Below, in pieces: positions 29,413 through 40,726 of a stretch of 64,000 nt of DNA. The notes below the pieces were generated by a model. The model worked only from the letters and a program-made list of their open reading frames with translations. It was not told where the DNA came from and did not search any database. The stretch is from Betaproteobacteria bacterium (GTDB taxonomy: Bacteria; Pseudomonadota; Gammaproteobacteria; Burkholderiales; Burkholderiaceae_C), in assembly GCA_947453725.1 (NCBI GenBank), contig CANGHH010000010.1:1-64000 (forward strand), in the 5' to 3' direction. Each line of letters opens with the position of its first letter. The stretch's first letter is position 1. The translations under genes and the position numbers were made by a program.

Positions 29413-29513
29413 GGAGGCGTTTCACGAGGGCAACCCGCGATGATAAGGGCGCCGGTCGGCCAGACCACCTGCGCGACCCGCCCGCCGGGATGGGCCGCGA
29501 ACCGGGTCACGCC

Positions 29514-31655
29514 TCAGGCCGGCATCGCCAGGTGCAGACGCACCGTGGTGCCGTGACCGACCTGGCTTTCGACCTCGATGTGCCCGCCCATCAGTTCGAT
29601 GAAGCGCCGGCTGACGAACAGGCCCATGCCCGAGCCTTCGATGCCCGAGCCCTCGGCCCCCAGGCGGTCGAAGGGCTGGAACAGGCCGGCCAGCTGGCGG
29701 GCGTTCAGTCCGCGACCGGTGTCGCTGACCAGCAGCTCGACCAACTGCCCGCGCTGCTGCGCGGTGACCACCACCCGCCCGCCTTCGACGTTGTACTTGA
29801 CGGCGTTGGACAGCAGGTTGATCAGCACCTCCTTCAGCCGCAGCCGGTCGCCCATCACCACCAGCGCGGCGCCCGGGGCGTCGGTACCGAGCAGCTTGCT
29901 CAGCGTCACGCCGCGCTGGTCGGCCAGCGGTTGCATCAGCGCCAGCGCTTCGCCGACCACGGCGGCCAGGTCGCAAGGCAGCAGCTGCAATTCGAGCTTG
30001 CCCGACTCGATGCGCGAAACGTCCAGCACCTCGTTGACCAGCTCGAGCAGGTGGCGGGCCGCGCTTTCGATCAGCCCCACGCGGTGCGGCTTCAGCACCA
30101 GGTCGCCGGCGGCGGCCTCCAGGCGCATCAGCTGCGAGAAGCCCAGGATGGCGTTCAGCGGCGTGCGCAGCTCGTGGCTCATGCGCGACAGGAAGGCGCT
30201 CTTGGCGCGGTTGGCGCTTTCCGCCGCTTCCTTGGCAGCCAGCAGGTGCAGGGCCACGTGCTCCGGGCTGCTGTCCCAGGCGCAGCCGATCAGGCGCACG
30301 GCGCGGCCCGCCGGGTCGGTGTGGGCGCGACCGGTGACGTGCAGCCAGCGTTCGTGGCCGTGGCTGTCGACGCGCTGCAGTTCCACGTTCAAGGGCGCGC
30401 CGTCTGCGATGGCGGCACTCAGCGCGGCCTGCAGCATCGGCAAGGCCGCTTCGATCAGCTGCGGGCGCAGGGCCTCGTCCAGCGGGCCGGCTGGCGTGGT
30501 CGGCAGGTCCAGCATCTTCAGCAGCCGGTGGTCGAAGACCAGCAGGCCCTGCGCAATGTCCCAGTCCCACACGCCGATGCCGCCGGCGTCGTTGGCAATG
30601 GCCAGCCGCTCGGTCAGGTCGCCCAGCTGCTGGCGAACCTGGTGCTGGGTCGAGATGTCCTGCAGCACGCCGCTGACCCGGGCGACGCGCTCGTCGCTCA
30701 CCTCGGCATGGCCGACGGCCCGCACCCGCAGGCTCTGGCCGCTGGCGCTGTGCATGTCGACTTCGAGTTCGAAGGCCCGGCCCTGCTCTGCGGCGGCCAC
30801 CGCACCGGCCAGGGCCGCGCGGTCGTAGGGCGCACAGTGGCCGAGCAGGGCCTCGAGCGTGGCCGGCACGTCGGCCGGCAGCTCAAGCAGCCCGCGCAAT
30901 TCGGCCGACCAGTGCAGCGCCCGCGGTCGCAGCTTCAGTTCCCAGCCGCCCGTGCGCGCCAGGCGCGCCGCGTCGGCCAGCGAGGCCTCGCTCTTGCGCA
31001 GCGCCTCGGCCGCGTCGGCCAGTGCGGCGACATCGCGCAAGTGCTCGGTGCGGTCGATCACCGCGCAGACGAACTGCACGGCGACGTCGTTTGATGCGGC
31101 GCTGTCGGTCAGGCGCGCCACGTGCAGGTCTCCGACGAAGTGCTGACCACCCTCGCCGAAAAAGGTCACGCCATCGAGCGCGCTGATGCCAGTGGCCTGG
31201 GCCTCGTGGAAGGCGGGACGCACGCGGTCCTGGAAGTCGGTGGCTTCGACCAGGCGGTGCAGGAAGCGGGGCGTGGCATGGCGCAGCGACAAGGCCAGCA
31301 GCCGGGTGGCCTTGGCGTTGTGTTCCAGCAGCTCGCCCTTGTCGCTGACCAGCATGCAGGCCACCGGCATGCCGGCGAACAAGGCGGCAAAGCGCCGTGC
31401 CAGCGCCTCGGTCCGGGCGTGGCTGTCGGCCAGCTCGTCGGCCTGGGCGTGCAGTTCGGCCTGGTAGATGCCGAGGTTTTCGGTCAGTTCGCGCAGCTGC
31501 TCGTCGTGCTGGTGGATGGCCGCTTCGGCCTGCGCCATCTCGCCGCGCGAGAAGGCGCCCAGCACCTGCTCGTGCAGCAGCTGGCCCACGGTCTCGGCCT
31601 GCAGCAACAGCCGGTCGCGCGCCTGGACCCGCTGCTTCAGGGCCAGTGGCGTCAT
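29514..31655 (-). CDS. PAS-domain sensor histidine kinase without receiver domain
   Basis: This 713-residue kinase has no obvious membrane segment. An N-terminal helical region (about 1-80) is followed by three PAS-like units (around 85-200, 225-345 and 350-470). The dimerisation domain has phospho-accepting His in FLSRMSHELRTPLNAILGF, and the ATPase domain has NLLSNAVKYN, VSDTGRGLN and GSGMGLFVSRR. It ends after the ATPase domain, so a separate response regulator is required; none lies in the window. Its ATG overlaps the stop of the CheB-CheR fusion gene (ATGA), so the two are translated together. A role in sensing cytoplasmic cues through PAS domains is likely, but ligand and output are unknown. 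Confidence 0.9.
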   Translation of the reverse strand: MTPLALKQRVQARDRLLLQAETVGQLLHEQVLGAFSRGEMAQAEAAIHQHDEQLRELTENLGIYQAELHAQADELADSHARTEALARRFAALFAGMPVACMLVSDKGELLEHNAKATRLLALSLRHATPRFLHRLVEATDFQDRVRPAFHEAQATGISALDGVTFFGEGGQHFVGDLHVARLTDSAASNDVAVQFVCAVIDRTEHLRDVAALADAAEALRKSEASLADAARLARTGGWELKLRPRALHWSAELRGLLELPADVPATLEALLGHCAPYDRAALAGAVAAAEQGRAFELEVDMHSASGQSLRVRAVGHAEVSDERVARVSGVLQDISTQHQVRQQLGDLTERLAIANDAGGIGVWDWDIAQGLLVFDHRLLKMLDLPTTPAGPLDEALRPQLIEAALPMLQAALSAAIADGAPLNVELQRVDSHGHERWLHVTGRAHTDPAGRAVRLIGCAWDSSPEHVALHLLAAKEAAESANRAKSAFLSRMSHELRTPLNAILGFSQLMRLEAAAGDLVLKPHRVGLIESAARHLLELVNEVLDVSRIESGKLELQLLPCDLAAVVGEALALMQPLADQRGVTLSKLLGTDAPGAALVVMGDRLRLKEVLINLLSNAVKYNVEGGRVVVTAQQRGQLVELLVSDTGRGLNARQLAGLFQPFDRLGAEGSGIEGSGMGLFVSRRFIELMGGHIEVESQVGHGTTVRLHLAMPA

Positions 31656-34600
31656 GCTGCGACCTCGGGTGTGCTGCCCTTGGGCTGGGTCTGCAGCCAG
31701 TCGGTGATGTCGATGTGGCTGACCACCGCGCCGCCACTGGCGTCGCTGACGGGCGCCGCGTGCATCAGGAACCACAGCTGGCGGCCCTGCGACAGGCAGG
31801 GGTACTGCAGGGTGAAGCGCTCGCTGCGCCCGGCCAGCACCTCGCTCAGGCCGCTGTGCGCGGCCTGGGCATCGGCGTCGGTGCCGGCCGCGTTGCCGCA
31901 GATCCGCAGGTAGTTGCTGCCGATGCCGGTGTGGCGCAGCTCGGGGTCGCCATTCAGCGCAGCGAAGCGGCGCCAGGCCCGGTTGACGCGCACGATGGTG
32001 CCGTGGCTGTCCAGCACCGCCAGGTGCTCGGGCAAGGAGTCGAGGATCTCCTGCATGCGTTCGCTGTCCTTGACCGCGGTCACGTTGACGAAGCTCACCA
32101 CCACCCGCGTCTTGCCCTGGGCGCGACCATAGGGCTGGATGCGCACCAGCCACCAGCGGCCGTCGCTGCTGCGTGCCTCGCGCTCGCTGGCACTGCCATC
32201 GCGCAGCGTGCGGCGCAGGTCACTGAACAGCTCGGGGTAGTCCAGGCTGGTCGCGAAGTCTTCCAGCGAGCGGTCGCGGTCGCCCTCGCGCACCTTGAAG
32301 ATCTGGCTCAGTTCGGGCGTGAAACGCTGCAGGCGGAGTTCTTCGTCGAGGAAGACGGTCGGGATGGCCGTGGCCTTGGCGATGTTCTCGAGGTCGGCAT
32401 TCACCGAATTCAGCACGTCGACCTTTTCCTGGTACTCGGAGTTCACCGTGTACAGCTCTTCGTTGACCGACTGCAGCTCTTCGTTGGTGCTTTGCAGCTC
32501 CTCGTTGCTGGCCATCAACTCCTCGTTGGTGGCCTGCAATTCCTCGTTGGCCGTTTCCAGTTCCTCGATCGTCGCCTGCAGGCTTTCATTGCTCAGCTCG
32601 AGTTCGCGCTCCAGCGCTTCCACGCGCAGCCGCTGTTCGTCGTCCAGCTGTGCCAGGCTGCTGCTGACCGGCGGCGGCCCGTCCAGCGGCTCGAAGCTGA
32701 TCAGCGTCATCAGGGTCTGGCTGACCGGCAGGCCGGGCGGCGCGGCCTCGTCGTCGGCCGCCGGCTCGGCGTCGGGCGGGGCCAGCCGCCGCGCCACCAT
32801 CCGCAGGTGCCGGGTCTGGCCGCCGCTGTCGAGGCTGACCGTCGCTGCGCGCTGCGGCGTGTCGTCCTTGCTGACCGACTGCAGCAGCAGCGCGGCGGCC
32901 CAGGCCAGTTCGCGCGGCAGCAGCTTGACGACGTCGAGGGTGGCCTCGCCCTCGGCGATCTGCAGCAGGTCGCGGGCGCTGCCGTAGACGTGCAGCAACT
33001 CGCGATCGGGCCCGATCAGCATCGACGGCGGCGTGTAGGCCTGCTGCAACTGGCGCTGGCCCTGGTTGACCCATTTGAAAGCCGGCAGCGACCCGGCCAG
33101 CGTGCTGCGGGCATGCGGCAGCTCGCGCCGGGTGCTGGTCCGCGTGGTGGGCCGGTGGCGAGCGCTGCCGTCGAGGTTCAGCGACTGCCGGTCGCGGCGC
33201 AGCATGCGGTAGATCTTGTGGCGCCCGTGCAGGTCGGTGAAATCGCGGTGCAGCACGCCCAGCGATTCGCTGGGCCCCAGCAGCAGGTGGCCGCCCGGCG
33301 CCAGCGCGTACTGCAGGCGGCGCAGCGCGCGTTCCTGGGCGGCGGGCAGGAAGTAGATCAAGGCGTTGCGGCAGGTCACCAGGTCCATCCGCGTGAAGGG
33401 CGGGTCGGCGACCAGGTTGTGGCGCGCGAAGATCACCATCTGGCGGATTTCGGGGCGCACCATCCAGTGGCCCTGGTGCTGGATGAAACAGCGCTCCAGG
33501 CGTTCGCCCGAGACCTCGGCGGCGATGGCGTCGCTGTAGATGCCCGCCGCGGCGTGGTCGAGGTACTGGCTTTCCACGTCGGTGGCGAAGATCTTCACCG
33601 GTCGTTGCACGCCCAGCCGCAGGAAGGCCTCGGCGAACAGGATGGCGATGGTGTAGGCCTCTTCGCCGGTGGCGCAACAGGCCACCCAGACGCGGATCGG
33701 CTCCATCACCCCGGTACGCTGAACCAGGGCCGGTATGACCTGCTCGGCGAGTTGTTCGAAGACCTCGGTGTCGCGGAAGAAGCGCGTCACGGGGATCAGC
33801 AGTTCGCGGCGCAGCACGTTCTGCTCCTCGGGCGCCGCAGTCAGCCGCTCGAGGTAGGCGCCCAGCGTGGGCAGGCGCTGCACCTGCATGCGGCGCTCGA
33901 TGCGGCGCAGCACGGTGGTCGACTTGTAGTCGCGGAAGTCGATGCCGCTCGAGGCCAGCAGCAGTTCAAGGATGCCGTCCAGCGGCTGCATCAGCGCGGC
34001 CGACACGCCGCCCGCCAGCACGCGCAGCCCCGGTGAACGCGGTGTGCGCAGGTGCTCCGTCAGCGCCGCGGCCAGTTCTTCGGCCGGTGCCACCACGTCG
34101 GCCAGGCCGGTGCCCACCGCGCTGCGCGGCATGCCGTCGAACTTGGCATTGGCCGGCTCCTGCACGAAGACGAAGCCGCCCGCCGCGTTGACCGCCGGTA
34201 CACCGCGCGAACCATCGCTGCCGGTGCCCGACAGCACCACCGCGATGCCGCGGTCGGCGCATTGCTCGGCCATGCTGTTGAAGAAGATGTCGATCGGCAG
34301 CGACAGGCCGTGCTCGGCCTTCGGGCTGAGCAGCAGGCGGTCACCCAGCAGCCGCATGCACTTGGCCGGTGGAATCAGGAACACCGCGTTGGCGGCCAGC
34401 GGCATGTCGTGCTCGGCCACCCGCACCGGCATCGCGGTGTAGCGTGCCAGCAGGTTGTCCATCATGCTTTTGTGGTCTGGCGACAGGTGCTGTACGACCA
34501 CGAAGGCCGCGCCAGTGTCGCTGGGCAAGCCATGGAACAGGCGTTCCAGCGCGTCCAGGCCGCCGGCCGATGCCCCGATGCCGACGACGAAACCGTGGAA

Positions 34601-34672
34601 GACGCCGGGGGCCTGGGGCGGCATGGATTCCGGAACGGACCGGGCTGTGTTTTCTGGCGGTAAGACTGCCAT
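31652..34672 (-). CDS. CheB-CheR-PAS fusion protein (methylesterase/methyltransferase hybrid)
   Basis: The product of about 1006 residues fuses several domains. It begins with a CheB-like methylesterase (GIGASAGGLDALE with the active Ser, QHLSPDHKSMM with His, SGTGSDGSRG with Asp). A CheR-like methyltransferase follows (RRIERRMQV, then the SAM-binding CCATGEEAYTIAI, and FDR-like CRNALIYF). A long heptad coiled coil built on repeats of NEELQ/TNEEL comes next, then two PAS domains. No CheY-like receiver precedes CheB. Such hybrids form complexes with histidine kinases outside chemotaxis operons. The start is set at the ATG at 34672, which has GGAG nine bases upstream; an ATG at 34687 and a TTG at 34732 are alternatives. 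Confidence 0.9.
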   Translation of the reverse strand: MAVLPPENTARSVPESMPPQAPGVFHGFVVGIGASAGGLDALERLFHGLPSDTGAAFVVVQHLSPDHKSMMDNLLARYTAMPVRVAEHDMPLAANAVFLIPPAKCMRLLGDRLLLSPKAEHGLSLPIDIFFNSMAEQCADRGIAVVLSGTGSDGSRGVPAVNAAGGFVFVQEPANAKFDGMPRSAVGTGLADVVAPAEELAAALTEHLRTPRSPGLRVLAGGVSAALMQPLDGILELLLASSGIDFRDYKSTTVLRRIERRMQVQRLPTLGAYLERLTAAPEEQNVLRRELLIPVTRFFRDTEVFEQLAEQVIPALVQRTGVMEPIRVWVACCATGEEAYTIAILFAEAFLRLGVQRPVKIFATDVESQYLDHAAAGIYSDAIAAEVSGERLERCFIQHQGHWMVRPEIRQMVIFARHNLVADPPFTRMDLVTCRNALIYFLPAAQERALRRLQYALAPGGHLLLGPSESLGVLHRDFTDLHGRHKIYRMLRRDRQSLNLDGSARHRPTTRTSTRRELPHARSTLAGSLPAFKWVNQGQRQLQQAYTPPSMLIGPDRELLHVYGSARDLLQIAEGEATLDVVKLLPRELAWAAALLLQSVSKDDTPQRAATVSLDSGGQTRHLRMVARRLAPPDAEPAADDEAAPPGLPVSQTLMTLISFEPLDGPPPVSSSLAQLDDEQRLRVEALERELELSNESLQATIEELETANEELQATNEELMASNEELQSTNEELQSVNEELYTVNSEYQEKVDVLNSVNADLENIAKATAIPTVFLDEELRLQRFTPELSQIFKVREGDRDRSLEDFATSLDYPELFSDLRRTLRDGSASEREARSSDGRWWLVRIQPYGRAQGKTRVVVSFVNVTAVKDSERMQEILDSLPEHLAVLDSHGTIVRVNRAWRRFAALNGDPELRHTGIGSNYLRICGNAAGTDADAQAAHSGLSEVLAGRSERFTLQYPCLSQGRQLWFLMHAAPVSDASGGAVVSHIDITDWLQTQPKGSTPEVAA

Positions 34673-34759
34673 GCGCTCACACTCCATCCGAAAGTACGTT
34701 GTACGCCCGGCGGATTGTGCCTTCGCCTTCAACCGGTGCTGAACCGATTTGCAGCCGTT

Positions 34760-36685
<1,926 letters not shown>

Positions 36686-36844
36686 GGGGTGGGCTGATCG
36701 TACTTGAGGGCCCTGCGCGGCAGCCTGCGCGAACCGCCGCCCGGCCGGGTGCCGTCGAAAGAACGCCTGCTTCAGGGTGTCGGCCGGCGCAGGGTGCGGC
36801 GCGATAATGGGCCACTCACCCACATCGCCTTGCCGGAGCAGCCC

Positions 36845-37354
36845 ATGGCCTCAGTCAACAAAGTCATCATCGTCGGCAACCTCGGCAAAGACCCCGAGGT
36901 GCGCTACATGCCCAGCGGTTCAGCCCTCTGCAACGTGTCCGTGGCCACCACGCGCCAGTGGAAAGACAAGACCAGCGGCGAGAAGCAGCAGGAAACCGAG
37001 TGGCACCGCGTCACCTTCTTCGACCGCATGGCTGAAATCGCTGGCGAATACCTGAAGAAGGGCAGTGCGGTCTACGTCGAAGGGCGCCTCAAGACGCGCA
37101 AGTACACCGACAAGGACGGCGTCGAGAAGTACAGCACCGACATCGTGGCCACCGAAATGCAACTGCTGGGCGGGCGTGATGTCGGCGGCGGTGGCATGGG
37201 TGGCGGCATGGGCGGTGGCGACGACATGGGGGAACCGCAACAGCGCTCGGCCCCGCAGCGCAGCGCGCCCCCGGCCCGCAGCGCCCCGCCGCCGCGGCCG
37301 CCGGCGAAGACGTCCACCGGCTTCGACGACATGGACGACGACATCCCCTTCTGA
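36845..37354 (+). CDS. ssb: Single-stranded DNA-binding protein
   Basis: The 169-residue protein has an OB fold at about 1-112 ([53 protein letters not shown]) and a Gly, Pro, Gln and Arg-rich linker. It ends in the acidic tip DDMDDDIPF, which recruits repair and replication partners such as RecQ. A GGAG ribosome binding site precedes the ATG. A GATAAT box lies at 36803-36808. The next gene starts eight bases after the stop, so read-through into the amino-sugar genes is possible. Confidence 0.97.
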   Translation: MASVNKVIIVGNLGKDPEVRYMPSGSALCNVSVATTRQWKDKTSGEKQQETEWHRVTFFDRMAEIAGEYLKKGSAVYVEGRLKTRKYTDKDGVEKYSTDIVATEMQLLGGRDVGGGGMGGGMGGGDDMGEPQQRSAPQRSAPPARSAPPPRPPAKTSTGFDDMDDDIPF

Positions 37355-37362
37355 CCGCCAAC

Positions 37363-38307
37363 GTGAACCCGCCGCTGTTGAACGCCGCGCAGCGCGCCCG
37401 CGCCGCCGCGCTGCCGTTCCGGGTGGGGGTGGACGGCGGCGGCACCGGCACGCGGGCGCGCCTGCAGGACGCCGCCGGCCGCAGGCTCGGGCAGGGTGCG
37501 GCCGGGCCTGCGGGCCTGTCGCAGGGCAGCGCCCAGGCCTGGCGGCACGTGCAGCAGGCCATCGCGGCGGCCTTCGACGAAGCCGGGCTGCCGGTGCCGG
37601 CACCCTCGATGCTGGCGCTGGGCCTGGGTCTGGCGGGCGCTGAAGTGGCCGCGCTGCGCGCCGGATTCCTCGGCGCCAACCCCGGCTACGCCATCGGCCT
37701 GCTGGAAAACGACGGCATCACGCAGCTGGCCGGCGTCCACGCCGGGCGGCCGGGCATCGTGGTCTCGGCCGGCACCGGGGCCGTCGCGGCGGCCCGCTAC
37801 GCCGACGGCAGCCTGCGCCGCTGCGGCGGCTGGGGCTGGCCGGCGGGCGACGAAGGCGCCGGTTCGTGGCTGGGTTTGCAGGCCGTTCGCGTCAGTCAGC
37901 AGGCCTTGGACGGCCGCGCGCCGGCCGGTCCGCTGGCGGCGGCGGTGGCTGCCGCCATCGGCCCCGATGCTGCCGCCCTGCAGGCCTGGTCGGCGTCGGC
38001 CGGTCAGCATGCCTGCGCGCAACTCGCGCCGCTGGTCTTTGTCGGCGCCGAGCAGGGCGACGCCCGGGCCGAAGCCCTGCTGCAGACCGCTGCGGCCGAA
38101 CTGGCGCGGCTGGCCGATGCGCTCAGCGCGCAGCCCGCCGGCGCGAGCGACCTGCCCATCGTGCTGAACGGCAGCGTCGGCGCCCGGCTCGCGGCGCGCT
38201 GGCCGCCGGCCTTGCAGGCCCGCCTGGTGCTGCCCGCCGGCGACAGTGCCGACGGCGCGCTGCGCCTGCTGGCCGCCGCCCTGGAAGCCGCCCCGGAAGT
38301 CGCATGA
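37363..38307 (+). CDS. BadF/BadG-type ATPase, probable N-acetylglucosamine kinase
   Basis: This 314-residue protein of the ASKHA sugar-kinase fold has the phosphate-1 loop VGVDGGGTGTRARL near residues 21-34, the SAGTGAVAAA phosphate-2 loop, and GWPAGDEGAGSWLGLQAV, characteristic of the N-acetylglucosamine kinase branch of the BadF family. It would phosphorylate amino sugars from cell-wall recycling or uptake. Its stop overlaps the nagA start by four bases (ATGA), which supports the amino-sugar role. The GTG at 37363 is the start. Glucosamine kinase activity is a possible alternative. Confidence 0.87.
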   Translation: MNPPLLNAAQRARAAALPFRVGVDGGGTGTRARLQDAAGRRLGQGAAGPAGLSQGSAQAWRHVQQAIAAAFDEAGLPVPAPSMLALGLGLAGAEVAALRAGFLGANPGYAIGLLENDGITQLAGVHAGRPGIVVSAGTGAVAAARYADGSLRRCGGWGWPAGDEGAGSWLGLQAVRVSQQALDGRAPAGPLAAAVAAAIGPDAAALQAWSASAGQHACAQLAPLVFVGAEQGDARAEALLQTAAAELARLADALSAQPAGASDLPIVLNGSVGARLAARWPPALQARLVLPAGDSADGALRLLAAALEAAPEVA

Positions 38308-39476
38308 AGCAGCACCTGAGCGGCCACATCCTGACGCCCGCCGGCTTCGTGCGCGGCCGGCTGGACATCGATGACGACCGCATCGTGCGGCTCGACGGCG
38401 CGCCGGTCGACGAAGCCGTGGTGCGCGCCGACCGCGACACCCCGCTGCTGCTGCCCGGCTTCATCGACTTGCACGTCCACGGCGGCGGTGGTGCCGACAC
38501 GATGGACGCCGGCGACGCCGCGCAGACCCTGGCGCGCCTGCACGCCCGCCACGGCACGACGGCGCTGCTGGCCACGACGATGACCGCGCCGCTGGGCGAC
38601 ATCGAAGCCGCCCTGCACGCGCTGGCGCCGGCCGTCCGCGAGCGCAGCCGCGGTGCCTCGCGGCTGCTCGGCGTGCACCTCGAAGGGCCTTACATCAGCC
38701 CCGACAAGCTCGGCGCGCAGCCGCCCTTTGCCCGCGCCCCCGGCCTGGCCGAGCTGCTGGCGCTGAACGCCATCGCGCCGATCCGGCTGGTCACGCTGGC
38801 GCCCGAAGTGAGCGGCATGCTGGCGCTGATCCCGGCGCTGGTCGAAGCCGGCATGCGCGTGCAGATCGGCCACAGCGGCGCCAGCTACGAACAGGCCGTC
38901 GAGGCGATGCAGCAGGGCGCCACCGGTTACACCCACCTGTTCAACGCGATGAGCCCGCTGCACCACCGGGCGCCCGGCGCCGTGGGGGCGGCGCTGGCCC
39001 ACGCGCAGCACGCCGAAATCATCCCCGACCTGCTGCACGTGCACCCGGGCGCGATTCGCGCCGCGCTGCGCGCGATACCCGGCCTGTTCTGCGTCAGCGA
39101 TGCCACCGCCGCCGCCGGCATGCCCGATGGCGACTACCGCCTGGGCCGCCAGACGGTCACCAAATGCCTGGGCGGGGTGCGCCTGGCCGACGGCACGCTG
39201 GCCGGCAGCACGCTGACGATGGACCAGGCGCTGCGCAACCTGGTGGCCATCGGCCTGAGCCTGCAGGAGGCCGCGGCGCGCGTCAGCAGCCACGCCGCCG
39301 ACTACCTGCGCCTGCCCGACCGCGGCCGGCTGGCCGTCGGCGCGGTGGCCGACATCGTGGGGCTGGACGCGGCGACGCTGCAGCTGCAGCAGGTCTGGGT
39401 CGAGGGCGAAGCGCTGGCCGGCGCGAGCGCCCCCGACCACCCGCGCCACCTGGGCAAGGTCACGCGCACGGCCTGA
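38304..39476 (+). CDS. nagA: N-acetylglucosamine-6-phosphate deacetylase
   Basis: NagA removes acetate from N-acetylglucosamine 6-phosphate, giving glucosamine 6-phosphate. The 390-residue length is standard. Motifs seen are PGFIDLHVHGGGGADTMDA (metal-binding His residues near 55-57), VHLEGPYISP, IGHSGASYEQA, THLFNAMSPLHHRAPG, CVSDATAAAGMPDG with the catalytic Asp, and STLTMDQALRNL. It is translationally coupled to the upstream kinase. No nagB or transporter is adjacent, so the pathway is completed elsewhere. Confidence 0.95.
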   Translation: MKQHLSGHILTPAGFVRGRLDIDDDRIVRLDGAPVDEAVVRADRDTPLLLPGFIDLHVHGGGGADTMDAGDAAQTLARLHARHGTTALLATTMTAPLGDIEAALHALAPAVRERSRGASRLLGVHLEGPYISPDKLGAQPPFARAPGLAELLALNAIAPIRLVTLAPEVSGMLALIPALVEAGMRVQIGHSGASYEQAVEAMQQGATGYTHLFNAMSPLHHRAPGAVGAALAHAQHAEIIPDLLHVHPGAIRAALRAIPGLFCVSDATAAAGMPDGDYRLGRQTVTKCLGGVRLADGTLAGSTLTMDQALRNLVAIGLSLQEAAARVSSHAADYLRLPDRGRLAVGAVADIVGLDAATLQLQQVWVEGEALAGASAPDHPRHLGKVTRTA

Positions 39477-39497
39477 AGCGCGGGTCCGGCCGGCTCC

Positions 39498-40148
39498 TCA
39501 GGCCGCCGGCCTGACCCGCGTCGGCGGCTGTTCGGGCAGGCCCTTCAGGTGGCCGTCGTCGGCCCAGTGATCGATCTGCAGACCGCCGCCCACCCAGCGC
39601 AGGCGGTTGATGCCGGTGTTCGGGATGTCGCAGTCGCGCAGCCCGTCCAGCGGCAGGCCGTGGCTGGTGCGCCAGAGCATGTCCAGCACGCCGCCGTGCG
39701 TCACCACGGCCACGCGCAGACCCTGGCTTTGTTCGGCCAGCTCGCGAACCGTGGCCAGCACGCGGCGGTGGAACTGGCGCAGGCTTTCGCCGCCTTCGGG
39801 CAGCGCGTAGTCGCCATCGTGCTCCAGCCAGCGCTGCCACAACCCGGGGTGCTGCTGCTGGATGGTCGGCACGTCCAGCCCTTCCAGCAGGCCGAAGCGC
39901 TGTTCGCGCAGGCCCTGGTGCAGCGTGGGCGCCCGCGCCCATTGCGCCGCCAGCGGCGCCGCGGTTTGCCGGGCGCGCTGCAGGTCGCTGCTGAAGAAGG
40001 CGTCTGGCGCCTCGGCGGCCAGCCGATCGGCCAGCCGCTGCGCCTGCGTCAGGCCCAGCGCATTCAGCGGCACGTCGAGCTGGCCTTGAAAGCGCTGCTG
40101 CCGGTTCCAGTCGGTTTCGCCGTGGCGGATGAACAGAAGTTCGGTCAC
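39498..40148 (-). CDS. Histidine phosphatase family protein (phosphoglycerate-mutase-like)
   Basis: The 216-residue protein has the catalytic LLFIRHGETDWNRQ at residues 4-17, SSDLQRARQTA, REQRFGLLEG, the second active-site region LPEGGESLRQF, and VTHGGVLDMLWR with the second His. It is of the cofactor-dependent PGM-like branch that includes GpmB, CobC and broad phosphatases. Without cobalamin genes nearby, the substrate cannot be named. The GTG at 40148 has GGGGG and AGG runs upstream and directly begins the beta strand leading to RHG. A double-hairpin element lies in the 73 bases before it. Confidence 0.9.
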   Translation of the reverse strand: MTELLFIRHGETDWNRQQRFQGQLDVPLNALGLTQAQRLADRLAAEAPDAFFSSDLQRARQTAAPLAAQWARAPTLHQGLREQRFGLLEGLDVPTIQQQHPGLWQRWLEHDGDYALPEGGESLRQFHRRVLATVRELAEQSQGLRVAVVTHGGVLDMLWRTSHGLPLDGLRDCDIPNTGINRLRWVGGGLQIDHWADDGHLKGLPEQPPTRVRPAA

Positions 40149-40172
40149 CTGGCCCCCAAGACGCTGACTCGC

Positions 40173-40206
40173 CGCCCCTCCGAGGGGGCGCGAACGCCTT
40201 CGGGCG
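40173..40206. repeat. Double-hairpin intergenic element
   Basis: Two adjacent hairpins occupy the gap between the VOC gene stop and the phosphatase start. The first (40173-40190) has arms CGCCCCTC and GAGGGGGCG with one bulged G. The second is a CGCC-TTCG-GGCG tetraloop (40195-40206). It has the shape of a REP-like palindromic element, or a structured terminator or attenuator of the leftward transcript. Confidence 0.5.
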
Positions 40207-40221
40207 GCCGGACGAAGTGCC

Positions 40222-40656
40222 TCACCGGGCGAACAGCTGTCCGCGATCCTTGAAGGCCTTGAATTCCAGCGCGTTGCCCGAGGGGTCGTAGAAGAACATC
40301 GTGGCCTGCTCGCCGACCAGACCGGCGAAGCGGATGTAGGGCTCGATGACAAATTGCACGCCGCCGGCGCGCAGCCGTGCCGCGAAGGCGTCGAACTGGT
40401 CCCAGTCGAGCACCACGCCGAAGTGCGGCACCGGCACCTCGTGGCCGTCGACCTGGTTGTGGTGATCGCCCTGGCCCGACCGGTCGGTCTTCGGCGGCGC
40501 CAGGTGGGCGACGATCTGGTGGCCGAAGAGATCGAAGTCGATCCATTCGCTGCTGCTGCGGCCTTCCGGGCAGCCCAGCAGGCCGCCGTAGAAAGCGCGC
40601 GTGCTGGCCAGGTCGTTGACGGGAAATGCGAGGTGGAAGGGGGCGATGGAGGGCAT
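40222..40656 (-). CDS. VOC-family (glyoxalase/bleomycin-resistance-like) protein
   Basis: This 144-residue protein is built of two beta-alpha-beta-beta-beta modules. It opens with [23 protein letters not shown], has [16 protein letters not shown] and [10 protein letters not shown] in the middle and ends with [22 protein letters not shown]. The pattern of His and Glu residues (FHLAF, GHQ, ALEFKAF) fits a metal-binding dioxygenase or lyase fold. Close relatives are annotated only as VOC-family or glyoxalase-like; no substrate is suggested by the neighbours. The ATG at 40656 gives the normal N-terminus. Confidence 0.85.
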   Translation of the reverse strand: MPSIAPFHLAFPVNDLASTRAFYGGLLGCPEGRSSSEWIDFDLFGHQIVAHLAPPKTDRSGQGDHHNQVDGHEVPVPHFGVVLDWDQFDAFAARLRAGGVQFVIEPYIRFAGLVGEQATMFFYDPSGNALEFKAFKDRGQLFAR

Positions 40657-40726
40657 GGCGGCCAGGCGGCGAAGTTGATCACCGCAGGATACCTGCGCCG
40701 CAAGAAAGCCGCCGGCTGGCGCGTGC

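Noticed and set aside
36686..36844. SOS (LexA) box between recQ and ssb or before uvrA
   Set aside because: No CTG-N10-CAG motif with the expected TA-rich centre was found in these gaps, so no LexA site is claimed.
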